From Microcella flavibacter (GTDB lineage Bacteria > Actinomycetota > Actinomycetes > Actinomycetales > Microbacteriaceae), in assembly GCF_012530535.1 (NCBI RefSeq), contig NZ_CP051299.1, positions 434,001 to 498,000 on the forward strand: a stretch of DNA of 64,000 nucleotides, read 5' to 3'. A program made the position numbers and the translations under genes. Below the pieces are notes generated by a model. That model ran no database searches. It worked only from the letters and a program-made list of their open reading frames with translations, and was not told where the DNA came from. The first letter of the stretch is position 1; each line of letters begins with the position of its first letter. Shown one piece after another: positions 16,434 to 24,555 of this stretch.

Positions 16434-17291
16434 CTACTTGAAGATGATCGTGCGGTGGCCGTCGAGCAGCACGCGGTCCTCGGCGAACCAGCGCACGGCC
16501 TGGCTGAGGGTGCGGCTCTCCTCGTCCTGACCGATGGCGACGAGCTCGGCGGGCGAGCGGGTGTGGTCGACCCGCACGACGTTCTGCTCGATGATCGGGC
16601 CCTCGTCGAGGTCGCTCGTGACGAAGTGCGCGGTGGCGCCGATGAGCTTCACGCCGCGCGCGTGCGCCTGCTTGTACGGGTTCGCGCCCTTGAAGCCGGG
16701 CAGGAACGAGTGGTGGATGTTGATGATGCGCCCCTCGAGCGCGGCGCACAGCTCGGGGGAGAGGATCTGCATGTAGCGGGCGAGCACGACGAGCTCGATG
16801 TCGTGCTGCTCGACCACCTCGAGCACGCGCGCCTCGAAGGCGGCCTTCTGCTCGGCGCCGACGACGGGGTGCGACTCGAAGGGCACGCCGTAGAAGCTCG
16901 CGAGCTCGCCGAGGTCGGGGTGGTTGCCCATGACGAGCGGGATCTCGGCCGGCAGCTGCCCGGCGCGCTGGCGGAACAGCAGGTCGTTGAGGCAGTGCCC
17001 GGCCTTGGAGACGAGCACGAGCGTGCGCAGCGGGCGCCCGACGCGGTCGATGCGGCAGCTCATGCCGTAGCGCTCGACGATGGGGGCGAGCGCGCGCTCC
17101 ATGCCGGCGTGGTCGGTCTCGGTCTCGGTCTGCAGCCGCAGGAAGAAGCGGCCGGACTCGAGGCTCGAGAACTGCTGCAGCTCGGTGATGTTGCCCTGCG
17201 CCTCGACGATCGCGCCCGTGACCGCGTGCACGATGCCGGGCTGATCGGCGCAGACGAGGGTGACGATCCAGTGGTTCGGGTTCTCGCTCAC
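16434..17291 (-). CDS. purU: Formyltetrahydrofolate deformylase
   Basis: PurU hydrolyses 10-formyl-THF to formate and THF, balancing one-carbon pools. The 285-aa protein has an N-terminal ACT domain (about residues 8-80) and a GART-like hydrolase domain with NIHHSFLPGFKGANPY (Asn191, His193) and SDLDEGP (Asp229), the known N-H-D triad. A -10-like TAGGCT (minus strand, 17298-17303) ends 6 nt before the GTG start and no ribosome-binding site is seen, so the mRNA is probably leaderless. nagA follows directly. The one-carbon genes glyA and folD lie 3 kb away under a ZTP riboswitch. Confidence 0.95.
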   Translation of the reverse strand: MSENPNHWIVTLVCADQPGIVHAVTGAIVEAQGNITELQQFSSLESGRFFLRLQTETETDHAGMERALAPIVERYGMSCRIDRVGRPLRTLVLVSKAGHCLNDLLFRQRAGQLPAEIPLVMGNHPDLGELASFYGVPFESHPVVGAEQKAAFEARVLEVVEQHDIELVVLARYMQILSPELCAALEGRIINIHHSFLPGFKGANPYKQAHARGVKLIGATAHFVTSDLDEGPIIEQNVVRVDHTRSPAELVAIGQDEESRTLSQAVRWFAEDRVLLDGHRTIIFK

Positions 17292-17338
17292 GGAATCAGC
17301 CTAGGCCTGCGCGCGCGGGCGGCCGCGCGGCACGGCGG

Positions 17339-17370
17339 TACGATCGTCGGTGGCGACTCGAATCGATTCG
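17339..17370 (+). promoter_or_regulatory. Possible promoter and operator of the MFS gene
   Basis: A -10-like TACGAT (17339-17344) is followed after 14 nt by the perfect 12-bp palindrome CGAATCGATTCG (17359-17370), about 50 nt before the MFS start. A palindrome just downstream of a transcription start is a typical repressor site. No -35 box and no regulator gene are visible nearby. Confidence 0.35.
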
Positions 17371-17420
17371 CCCCGGGCTCGTCGGCCCGCCACGCCGACC
17401 ACGGAAGCACTCTCATCTCC

Positions 17421-18716
17421 ATGAACCAACCCGATCGCCCCTTCCCCTGGCTCGGACTCATCACCCTCGCGACCGCGATCTTCGTCTGCGTCACGAGCGA
17501 GTTCCTGCCCACGGGCCTGCTGCCGCAGATCGCCGCCGACCTCGACGTCACCGAGGCGCAGGTCGGTCTGCTCATCACGATCTTCGCCGGCACCGTCGTC
17601 GTCACGACCGCGCCGCTCGCCGCCCTCACCCGGCGCTTCGACCGCAAGCACCTCGTCATCGTCGTGCTCATCCTCTTCGCGCTGGCGAACGTCGCCGCGG
17701 CGCTCGCCCCGAGCTACGCCTGGCTCGTCGCCGCCCGCGTGCTCGGCGGCGTCTCGCACGGGCTCTTCTGGGCGGTCGTCGGCGCCTACGCCGGCTACCT
17801 CGTGCCGAAGCACCAGATCGCCCGGGCGGTCGCGGTGACGAGCGCGGGCGGCACGACCGCCTTCGTGCTCGGCGTGCCCGCGGGCACGGCGCTCGGCACG
17901 GCCGTCGGCTGGCGCGCATCCTTCTTCGTCATCGCCGGCGTCGTCGCGGTGCTGCTGCTCATGATCGTCAAGTTCCTGCCCGCCGTCGACCACCGCCAGA
18001 CGCTCGCCACCGGCGAGATCGCGCTGCCGGCGCGGCGCGACGCGACCTTCCCCGGCGTGCTGTTCATCTGCCTGCTCGTGCTCATCGTGGTCGGCGGGCA
18101 GAACATCTTCTACACCTACATCGCGCCCTTCCTCATCGGCTCGGCCGGTTTCGCGGAGGAGAGCGTCGGCGCGCTGCTGTTCGTCTACGGCGGTGCGGGC
18201 GCGGTCGGTCTCGTGCTCGCCGGGGTCGTCGGCTCGCGCTACCCCCGGGGCGGCCTCTACGTCATGCTGCTCGTCGTCATCGGCGCGGTCCTCGTGATCG
18301 GCTCCTCGGCGGGCATCCCGGTCGTCGTCATCGTGTGCCTCGTCATCTGGGGCGCCGCGTTCGGCGGCATCCCCGCCCTGCTGCAGACGCGGCTGCTGCA
18401 CACGGCCTCGCCGCGCGTGCGCGACGTGGGCGCCGCCCTGCTGACGACCGCCTTCAACATCGGCATCGGCGGAGGGGCGGCGATCGGCGGCGCGCTCTTC
18501 GACGTCATCCCCGTGCCCTCGCTCGCCTTCGTGCAGGCGGGCGTCATCGCGCTCGGCGTCGTGCTGCTCGTCGTCGCCGACGGCCGGCGCGCCGCGGCCT
18601 CGCGCGGTGCAGCCGCGCGCGAGCGCGAGGTCGAGGTGCTGCCCGAGTACACGAGCGAGATCCCCGTGCCGCCGCAGACCGGCTCGATCCCGCGGCAGCG
18701 GCCCTCCGGGCGGTAG
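17421..18716 (+). CDS. MFS transporter, DHA1 family
   Basis: A 12-helix major facilitator of 431 aa. The start ATG is followed by a hydrophilic MNQPDRPF and helix 1. A typical inter-helix loop between helices 2 and 3 reads AALTRRFDRKHL, and motif C-like glycines occur in helix 5 (VLGVPAGTALG). It resembles AraJ/YdhP/PbuE-type exporters of sugars, nucleosides or drugs, with substrate unresolved. The C-terminal tail (about 55 residues) is hydrophilic with many Arg and Glu. The gene is single and convergent with ltrA; a weak hairpin (CCCGGCG 18731-18737 with CGCCGGG 18756-18762) lies between them. Confidence 0.9.
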   Translation: MNQPDRPFPWLGLITLATAIFVCVTSEFLPTGLLPQIAADLDVTEAQVGLLITIFAGTVVVTTAPLAALTRRFDRKHLVIVVLILFALANVAAALAPSYAWLVAARVLGGVSHGLFWAVVGAYAGYLVPKHQIARAVAVTSAGGTTAFVLGVPAGTALGTAVGWRASFFVIAGVVAVLLLMIVKFLPAVDHRQTLATGEIALPARRDATFPGVLFICLLVLIVVGGQNIFYTYIAPFLIGSAGFAEESVGALLFVYGGAGAVGLVLAGVVGSRYPRGGLYVMLLVVIGAVLVIGSSAGIPVVVIVCLVIWGAAFGGIPALLQTRLLHTASPRVRDVGAALLTTAFNIGIGGGAAIGGALFDVIPVPSLAFVQAGVIALGVVLLVVADGRRAAASRGAAAREREVEVLPEYTSEIPVPPQTGSIPRQRPSGR

Positions 18717-18795
18717 GGGCGGCGGGTCGGCCCGGCGCCGACGGTCGCGCGCGCTCGCCGGGCTGTCGCGCCCGCGGCGTCGTCGCGCCCGCGTC

Positions 18796-19995
18796 TCAGC
18801 CCCGCGAGGCCTCGCCGCGACGACGGCGCAGCGCCGTATCGACGGCCGCGGCCGCGAGCAGCACGAGCGAGGCGGCCCCGGAGAGCGCCCAGGCGGGCAC
18901 GATCGCCGCGAGGGGCAGCAGCAGGGCGACGACCACCGCGGCGCCGAGCAGCACCGCCGCGCCCGGGGCCTCGACCACGCGCCGGAACACCGCCGAGCCC
19001 ATCAGGAACAGCACCGGCCCGCCGAGCACCGTCGTGACGGCGAGCGCGCTCATGACCTCGGGCTCGCCGATCACGGTCTTGTCGGCGACGCCGGTGAGGA
19101 TGATGCCCGCCACGATGGGCACGTGCCCGTAGGCGTAGGCCGCCCGGGCCACGGCGCCCGTGCGCGAGGAGCGCTCCATGCGATCCTCGCCCTGCTGCTC
19201 GCCGCGGTCGAAGTACAGCCACCACATGCCGGCGGCCGCGAGGAACGCGCTCGCGAGCGCCGCGATGCGCGCGGGGCTCGACTCCTCCGCGACGAAGGCG
19301 AACCCGGTCACGAGGAACGACTCGCCGAGCGCGATGATGATGAAGAGGGATGCCCGCTCGGCGATGTGCGCCGCCGATACGTCCCAGCCGTCCATCGATC
19401 CGCGCCCGAGCCCCGGCAGCGCGTAGTCGGTGCGCGCCACGGCGTAGTCGACGGCGACCGCGGCGCCCCACAGCGCGACGAGCGCGACGCCGCCCAGCAG
19501 CGCTCCCGCGATCCAGGCGGCGCCGGTGAGGAGGAACCAGGCGGTGATGCGCATGAAGTCCGCGGCGACGGCGGGCTCGTGCCGCAAGGTGGCGATGATC
19601 ATGAGCAGCGAGCGCACGACCTGCAGCCCGACGTAGCCGAGGGCGAAGGCGAGCGCCCGCTCGCCCCCTGACTCCTGGATCGACGTCGAGACCACGAGGC
19701 CGGCGAACGCGAGGGCGACGACGACGATGCGGACGGGCATCCGCGCCGGATCGAGCCAGTTCGTCACCCAGGTGGTGTTCATCCACAGCCACCACACGGC
19801 CCCGATCAGGATCGCCGCGCGCACGCCGTCGAGCGGCGTGGAGACGGCGGCGACCACCTCGCTGATCTGCGTCAGGGCGAAGACGAAGACGAGGTCGAAG
19901 AAGAGCTCGACGAAGGCGACGCGATCGCCTCGCTCGCGGTCGGAGGGGCGCATCACGTTCGTGCGCATCCCGAAGCGCACCGGCGAGCTCGTCAT
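18796..19995 (-). CDS. Low temperature requirement protein A (LtrA) family membrane protein
   Basis: An integral membrane protein of 399 aa with about 10-12 helices. The N-terminal motif VAFVELFFDLVFVFALTQI and the central ERASLFIIIALGESFLVTG are hallmarks of the LtrA family. The family is linked to growth in the cold in Listeria, but its biochemical role is unknown. The start is the ATG at 19995; a GATGAT hexamer (minus strand, 20002-20007) ends 6 nt upstream, so the transcript may be leaderless. Confidence 0.9.
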   Translation of the reverse strand: MTSSPVRFGMRTNVMRPSDRERGDRVAFVELFFDLVFVFALTQISEVVAAVSTPLDGVRAAILIGAVWWLWMNTTWVTNWLDPARMPVRIVVVALAFAGLVVSTSIQESGGERALAFALGYVGLQVVRSLLMIIATLRHEPAVAADFMRITAWFLLTGAAWIAGALLGGVALVALWGAAVAVDYAVARTDYALPGLGRGSMDGWDVSAAHIAERASLFIIIALGESFLVTGFAFVAEESSPARIAALASAFLAAAGMWWLYFDRGEQQGEDRMERSSRTGAVARAAYAYGHVPIVAGIILTGVADKTVIGEPEVMSALAVTTVLGGPVLFLMGSAVFRRVVEAPGAAVLLGAAVVVALLLPLAAIVPAWALSGAASLVLLAAAAVDTALRRRRGEASRG

Positions 19996-20087
19996 GCCGC
20001 GATCATCGCACGCCGGGGGTGCGCGGCCCGCGGCGCGAGCGGGCGGGCTCCGGGCGGATGCCCTGGCTGGCGTCGGGCGCGGGCGCG

Positions 20088-20171
20088 TACACTTGACCCG
20101 TCGCGACTGGCGTTGAGATGGGGCACCATCAGGGAGCGACCGACACGGTGAGCCGCCGTCCGCCTGGGCTG
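20088..20171 (+). promoter_or_regulatory. Promoter and ZTP (pfl) riboswitch of glyA-folD
   Basis: A -10-like TACACT (20088-20093) places the transcript start near 20100. The leader then shows the ZTP riboswitch pattern. P1 is GTCGC (20100-20104) with GCGAC (20136-20140). The conserved GACTGGCG is at 20105-20112, GGGAGC at 20132-20137, and the hallmark CCGCCTGGGC at 20160-20169. The class senses ZMP/ZTP, which build up when 10-formyl-THF is short. No terminator hairpin is seen before the ribosome-binding site TGAGGAG, so control is probably translational (inference). Confidence 0.88.
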
Positions 20172-20226
20172 CTCGTCCACACACCCGCGAGCGCCCGCGC
20201 GCCCGCCAGTACCTGAGGAGCATCCC

Positions 20227-21501
20227 GTGTCCAGCCTGCCCAGTTCCTTCAACGACGCGCTCATCGACGTCGACCCCGAGATCGCCGCCGTGCTCGAGCA
20301 GGAGCTCGGCCGTCAGCGCGACACCCTCGAGATGATCGCGAGCGAGAACTTCGTCTCGCGCGCCATCCTCGAGGCGCAGGGCTCGGTGCTCACCAACAAG
20401 TACGCCGAGGGCTACCCCGGCAAGCGCTACTACGGCGGCTGCGAGTTCGTCGACATCGCCGAGAACCTCGCCATCGAGCGGGCCAAGAGCCTCTTCGGCG
20501 CCCAGTTCGCCAACGTGCAGCCCCACTCCGGCGCCTCCGCGAGCGCCGCCGTGCTGCACGCCCTCGCCCAGCCGGGCGACACCATCCTCGGCCTCGAGCT
20601 CGCCCACGGCGGCCACCTCACCCATGGCATGAAGCTCAACTTCTCGGGCAAGGTCTACAACGCCACCAGCTACGGCGTCGACCCCGAGACGATGCTCGTG
20701 GACATGGACGTCGTGCGCGCCAAGGCCCTCGAGGTCAAGCCGACGGTCATCATCGCGGGCTGGTCGGCCTACTCGCGCCAGCTCGACTTCGCCGCCTTCC
20801 GCGCCATCGCCGACGAGGTCGGCGCCAAGCTCTGGGTCGACATGGCCCACTTCGCCGGCCTCGTCGCCGCGGGCCTGCACCCCTCGCCGCTGCCCCACGC
20901 GCACGTCGTCAGCTCGACCGTGCACAAGACCCTCGCCGGCCCCCGCTCGGGCATCATCCTCAGCAACGACGAGTCGCTGTTCAAGAAGCTCAACTCGGCC
21001 GTGTTCCCGGGTCAGCAGGGCGGGCCGCTCATGCACGTCATCGCGGCGAAGGCCGTGGCGTTCAAGCTCGCGGCCCTGCCGGAGTTCGTGGAGCGCCAGG
21101 AGCGCACGATCGCCGGCGCGCGCATCCTCGCCGACCGCCTCACCCAGGATGACGCGATCGCCGCGGGCGTCAACGTGCTCACGGGCGGCACCGACGTGCA
21201 CCTCGCCCTCGTCGACCTGCGCACCTCGCCCCTCAACGGCCTCGAGGCGGAGGACCTGCTGCACGAGGTCGGCATCACCGTCAACCGCAACGGCGTGCCC
21301 TTCGACCCCCGCCCGCCGATGGTGACGAGCGGTGTGCGCATCGGCACCCCCGCGCTCGCGACCCGCGGATTCGGCGAGGAGCAGTTCACCGAGGTCGCCG
21401 ACATCATCGCGCGCACCCTCATGCCGAGCCCCGACGTCGCCGCCCTGCGCGGCCGCGTCGCGGCGCTCGCCGACGCCTTCCCCCTGTACCCGGGTCTGTG
21501 A
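20227..21501 (+). CDS. glyA: Serine hydroxymethyltransferase
   Basis: This PLP enzyme converts serine and THF to glycine and 5,10-methylene-THF. The 424-aa sequence has the N-terminal [21 protein letters not shown] (substrate and THF binding), [21 protein letters not shown], and the Schiff-base Lys234 in [13 protein letters not shown]. The start is GTG at 20227 with GAGGAG upstream. The gene sits behind a ZTP riboswitch and overlaps folD by 4 nt, so the two adjacent one-carbon steps are made together. Confidence 0.97.
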   Translation: MSSLPSSFNDALIDVDPEIAAVLEQELGRQRDTLEMIASENFVSRAILEAQGSVLTNKYAEGYPGKRYYGGCEFVDIAENLAIERAKSLFGAQFANVQPHSGASASAAVLHALAQPGDTILGLELAHGGHLTHGMKLNFSGKVYNATSYGVDPETMLVDMDVVRAKALEVKPTVIIAGWSAYSRQLDFAAFRAIADEVGAKLWVDMAHFAGLVAAGLHPSPLPHAHVVSSTVHKTLAGPRSGIILSNDESLFKKLNSAVFPGQQGGPLMHVIAAKAVAFKLAALPEFVERQERTIAGARILADRLTQDDAIAAGVNVLTGGTDVHLALVDLRTSPLNGLEAEDLLHEVGITVNRNGVPFDPRPPMVTSGVRIGTPALATRGFGEEQFTEVADIIARTLMPSPDVAALRGRVAALADAFPLYPGL

Positions 21502-22403
21502 GCGGGGGCTCCGGGATGCCCGCCCAGCGCCTCGACGGAACCGCCACCGCCCGCACGATCAAGGCCGAGCTCACCGAGCGCGTCCGCGTGCTCGCGGGCC
21601 GCGGCATCGTGCCCGGACTCGCGACGGTGCTCGTCGGCGACGACCCCGGATCCCGGTGGTACGTCGGCGGCAAGCACAAGGACTGCGCCGAGGTCGGCAT
21701 CGCGTCGATCCGCCGCGACCTGCCGGAGTCGACGACGCAGGCCGAGCTTGAGGCCGTCATCGACGACCTCAACGCCGACCCCGCCGTCACGGGCTTCATC
21801 GTGCAGCTGCCGTTGCCGAAGCACATCGACACCGACGCGATCCTCGAGCGGGTCGACCCCGCGAAGGACGCCGACGGACTGCACCCGACGAACCTCGGCC
21901 GGCTCGTGCTGCGTGCGAGCCGCGAGATCGACACCCCGCTGCCCTGCACGCCGCGCGGAGTCATCGAGCTCGTGCAGCGCCACGGCCTCTCCTGGGACGG
22001 CCTCGACGTCGTCGTCATCGGCCGCGGCGTCACCGTCGGCCGCGCGATCGGCGCGCTGCTGACCCGGCGCGAGATCAACGCCACCGTGACGCTCACCCAC
22101 ACCGGCACCCGCGACCTGCCCGCGCACCTGCGCCGCGCCGACGTCATCGTCGCCGCCGCGGGCGTGCCCGGCATCGTCTCGGCCGCCGACGTGAAGCCCG
22201 GCGCGATCGTGCTCGACGTCGGCGTCTCGCGGGTCGTCGACGCGGAGACGGGCGAGTCGCGCATCGCGGGCGACGTGGCTGACGACGTCGCCGAGGTGGC
22301 GTCGTGGATCTCGCCGAACCCGGGCGGCGTCGGCCCCATGACCCGCGCACTGCTGCTCGCGAACGTGGTGGAGACGGCGGAGCGCGCGGCGGGCATCCAC
22401 TAG
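21498..22403 (+). CDS. folD: Bifunctional methylene-THF dehydrogenase/methenyl-THF cyclohydrolase
   Basis: FolD turns 5,10-methylene-THF into 10-formyl-THF for purine synthesis. The 301-aa protein has the catalytic YVGGKHKDC region (conserved Tyr and Lys), [29 protein letters not shown], the dinucleotide loop [13 protein letters not shown] and a C-terminal [14 protein letters not shown]. The loop usually reads GRSxxVG; here the Ser is Gly. The GTG start overlaps glyA; an ATG at 21516 is an alternative. It is under the ZTP riboswitch through glyA. Confidence 0.95.
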   Translation: MSGGSGMPAQRLDGTATARTIKAELTERVRVLAGRGIVPGLATVLVGDDPGSRWYVGGKHKDCAEVGIASIRRDLPESTTQAELEAVIDDLNADPAVTGFIVQLPLPKHIDTDAILERVDPAKDADGLHPTNLGRLVLRASREIDTPLPCTPRGVIELVQRHGLSWDGLDVVVIGRGVTVGRAIGALLTRREINATVTLTHTGTRDLPAHLRRADVIVAAAGVPGIVSAADVKPGAIVLDVGVSRVVDAETGESRIAGDVADDVAEVASWISPNPGGVGPMTRALLLANVVETAERAAGIH

Positions 22404-22444
22404 CCGGTCGGTCGACCTCCTCGGCGTGACCGGGGCGTGCACAG

Positions 22445-22517
22445 ATTCAGGAGCACGGGGTCGGAGCCCGGCGTGTTGCCGCCTGCCCGAGGCCGACGCG
22501 CCGGATGGCTCCTGCAT
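22445..22517. repeat. Palindromic intergenic element A (upstream of the ABC-F gene)
   Basis: This is a two-level inverted repeat. The outer arms are ATTCAGGAGC (22445-22454) and GCTCCTGCAT (22508-22517), with 9 of 10 paired. The inner arms are CCGGCGTGTTG (22468-22478) and CGACGCGCCGG (22494-22504), paired with two G-U wobbles. It begins with CGTGCAC just upstream. It is clearly related to element B at 24419-24493, on the other side of the ABC-F gene, although the arm sequences differ while pairing is kept. Confidence 0.7.
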
Positions 22518-22574
22518 GTCGGCGAACGAAAGCGCGGCGCCCCGCCGATGGCGTTTCGGGATGCCCGGCGCGGG

Positions 22575-22604
22575 TTGACGCCCGCGCGGGGGTTCGCGTA
22601 CCGT
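22575..22604 (+). promoter_or_regulatory. Promoter of the ABC-F gene with short leader
   Basis: TTGACG (22575-22580) and TACCGT (22599-22604) form a good -35/-10 pair with an 18-nt spacer. The leader runs from about 22611 to 22691. It contains ATG CTG ATC TGA (22615-22626), a three-codon reading frame, followed by a possible CCCGC...GCGGG stem. Such leaders can attenuate ABC-F resistance genes, but no ribosome-binding site for the mini-frame is visible. Confidence 0.6.
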
Positions 22605-22691
22605 CGACCCCGACATGCTGATCTGACGTCGACGACCATCCCGCGCCCGAGGCCCTGCCCGGCGGGATCACTGCGACTCGACGGGCATCCC

Positions 22692-24401
22692 ATGTCATCT
22701 CCCTCGTTCTCCTCGGCGGCCGCTGACGGCGCCACGACCATCGCGACCGCCGCGACCGACGCGATCATCGCGCGCGGCCTCGCCCGCTCCTTCGACCGCG
22801 GGCCCGTGCTCGACGGCGTCGACCTCGTCGTACCCGCGGGCGCGCGCATCGGTCTCATCGGCGAGAACGGGGCGGGCAAGTCGACGCTGCTGCGCATCCT
22901 CGCCGGGCTCGACCCGGCCGACGCGGGGGAGGTTTCCCGTCCCGCGCGGCTCGGCTACCTGCCGCAGGAGGTGCCCTTCGACCCGACGGCGCCGGTCGGG
23001 TCGCTCATCGACGCGGCGGTCGCGCCGCTGCGCGCGCTCGAGCGCGAGCTGGAGAGCGCGGCGGCCGGGCTGGCGGGGGAGGCCGGGCGGGCGGGGGAGG
23101 CCGGCGGCGCCGCTCCGGCGGCCGCCGCCGACCGGTACGCCGGGGCGCTCGCTGCCGCCGAACGGGTCGAGCTGTGGGGCTGGCCGGCGCGCCGGGATGC
23201 CCTGCTCGACGGGTTCGGCGTGGCGGGCATCCCGCTCAGCACGCCGCTCGGCGCCGTGTCGGGCGGGCAGCGCAGCCGGCTGGCGCTCGCGGCCCTGCTG
23301 CTGGAGCGCCCCGAGGCCCTGCTGCTCGATGAGCCCACCAACCACCTCGACGACGCCGCGGTCGCGACCCTGCGCACGGCCCTGCTCGGCTGGCGAGGAC
23401 CGGTGCTGTTCGCGAGCCACGACCGCGCCATGCTCGACGAGGCGGCGACGGCGATCGTCGACCTCGACCCGGCGCGGCGGGCGCACGGCGGGCCCGAGGG
23501 GGCGGTGGCGCAGCGCTACGGCGGCGGGTTCAGCGAGTACCTCGTCGAGAAGGCGCGCGAGCGGGAGCGCTGGGAGCAGCGCTTCGCCGAGGAGCAGCGG
23601 GAGCTCGACCGGCTGCGGGGCGGCGTCGCGGTGACGGCCCGGGCCCTCGATACCGGGCCGCGCCCGCCGCGCGACAACGACAAGTTCATCGGGCACTTCA
23701 CGGGCCGGCGCACCGAGGCGGCGACCCGCCGACGGGTGCGCAGCGCCGAGCAGCGGCTCGAACGGCTCGAGGCCGAGCAGCTGCGCAAACCTCCCGCACC
23801 GCTCACCTTCTCCGGCGTGCCGGCGGGCACGACGCCGATCACCGACGGCGTGCTCGTGCAGCTGCGCGGCGCTGCGGTGTCCGGCCGGCTCGCGCCGATC
23901 GACCTGCGCATCGGCGCGCTCGACCGCGTGCTCGTGACGGGGGCGAACGGCGCGGGCAAGTCGACGCTGCTGGCCGTGCTCGCGGGGGCGCTCGCGCACG
24001 AGGGCGTTCGGGATGCCCGGCGCGGGCTGCGCGTCGGAACACTCGAGCAGGACGCCCGCTTCGCCGACCCCTCGCGCACGCCGCGCGCCATCTACGCGGG
24101 AGCCATCGGCGAGCAGCGCGCCGCCGCCCTCCCGCTGCGCGAGCTCGGGCTCATCGCACCCGCCGACCTCGACCGCCCTGTCGGAGCGCTCTCGCTCGGC
24201 CAGCAGCGCCGGCTCGCCCTCGCGCTCGTCATCGCGCGGCCGCCGCACCTGCTGCTGCTCGACGAGCCGACGAACCACCTGTCGCTGCGGCTCGCCGGCG
24301 AGCTCGAGGCGGCGCTCGGCACCTACCCGGGCGCGGTCGTCGTGGCGTCGCACGACCGCTGGCTGCGGGCCCGGTGGGAGGGGCGAGAGGTCGCGCTCTG
24401 A
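22692..24401 (+). CDS. ABC-F family ATPase (ribosome-associated, possible antibiotic resistance factor)
   Basis: A soluble protein of 569 aa with two ATPase domains and no membrane segment. Domain 1 has GENGAGKST, the signature VSGGQRSRL and LLLDEPTNHLD. A charged interdomain linker (about residues 275-370, with KFIGHFTGRR and many Arg/Glu) follows. Domain 2 has GANGAGKST, LSLGQQRRL and LLLDEPTNHLS. ABC-F proteins act on the ribosome; the linker style resembles actinobacterial macrolide/lincosamide-type members, but the drug cannot be predicted. No clear ribosome-binding site precedes the ATG. Two related palindromic elements flank the gene. Confidence 0.9.
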   Translation: MSSPSFSSAAADGATTIATAATDAIIARGLARSFDRGPVLDGVDLVVPAGARIGLIGENGAGKSTLLRILAGLDPADAGEVSRPARLGYLPQEVPFDPTAPVGSLIDAAVAPLRALERELESAAAGLAGEAGRAGEAGGAAPAAAADRYAGALAAAERVELWGWPARRDALLDGFGVAGIPLSTPLGAVSGGQRSRLALAALLLERPEALLLDEPTNHLDDAAVATLRTALLGWRGPVLFASHDRAMLDEAATAIVDLDPARRAHGGPEGAVAQRYGGGFSEYLVEKARERERWEQRFAEEQRELDRLRGGVAVTARALDTGPRPPRDNDKFIGHFTGRRTEAATRRRVRSAEQRLERLEAEQLRKPPAPLTFSGVPAGTTPITDGVLVQLRGAAVSGRLAPIDLRIGALDRVLVTGANGAGKSTLLAVLAGALAHEGVRDARRGLRVGTLEQDARFADPSRTPRAIYAGAIGEQRAAALPLRELGLIAPADLDRPVGALSLGQQRRLALALVIARPPHLLLLDEPTNHLSLRLAGELEAALGTYPGAVVVASHDRWLRARWEGREVAL

Positions 24402-24418
24402 CCGGCTCCGTGCGCGCA

Positions 24419-24493
24419 AATGCAGGACTCAGCGGCGGGGGTTCGGTGTGTCGCCGCGTCGCCGGAGCCGACACGCCGAGCGAGTCCTGCATT
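24419..24493. repeat. Palindromic intergenic element B (downstream of the ABC-F gene)
   Basis: The outer arms AATGCAGGACTC (24419-24430) and GAGTCCTGCATT (24482-24493) are perfect complements. The inner arms TCGGTGTGTCG (24443-24453) and CGACACGCCGA (24469-24479) pair with one G-U wobble. CGTGCGCG on the left and CGTGCACG on the right extend the symmetry. It lies between the ends of two convergent genes and could also act as a terminator. It shares its architecture and much of its loop sequence with element A. Confidence 0.75.
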
Positions 24494-24555
24494 CGTGCAC
24501 GATGCGGGGGCTGCGCGTGCCGGGACGATGGCTTGAGAGGCAAGAGCCGCGCGGC

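Noticed and set aside
24419-24493. Element B as a simple terminator of the ABC-F gene only
   Set aside because: Termination remains possible, but the related element A lies upstream of the same gene, where a terminator makes no sense; the shared two-stem design is not explained by termination.
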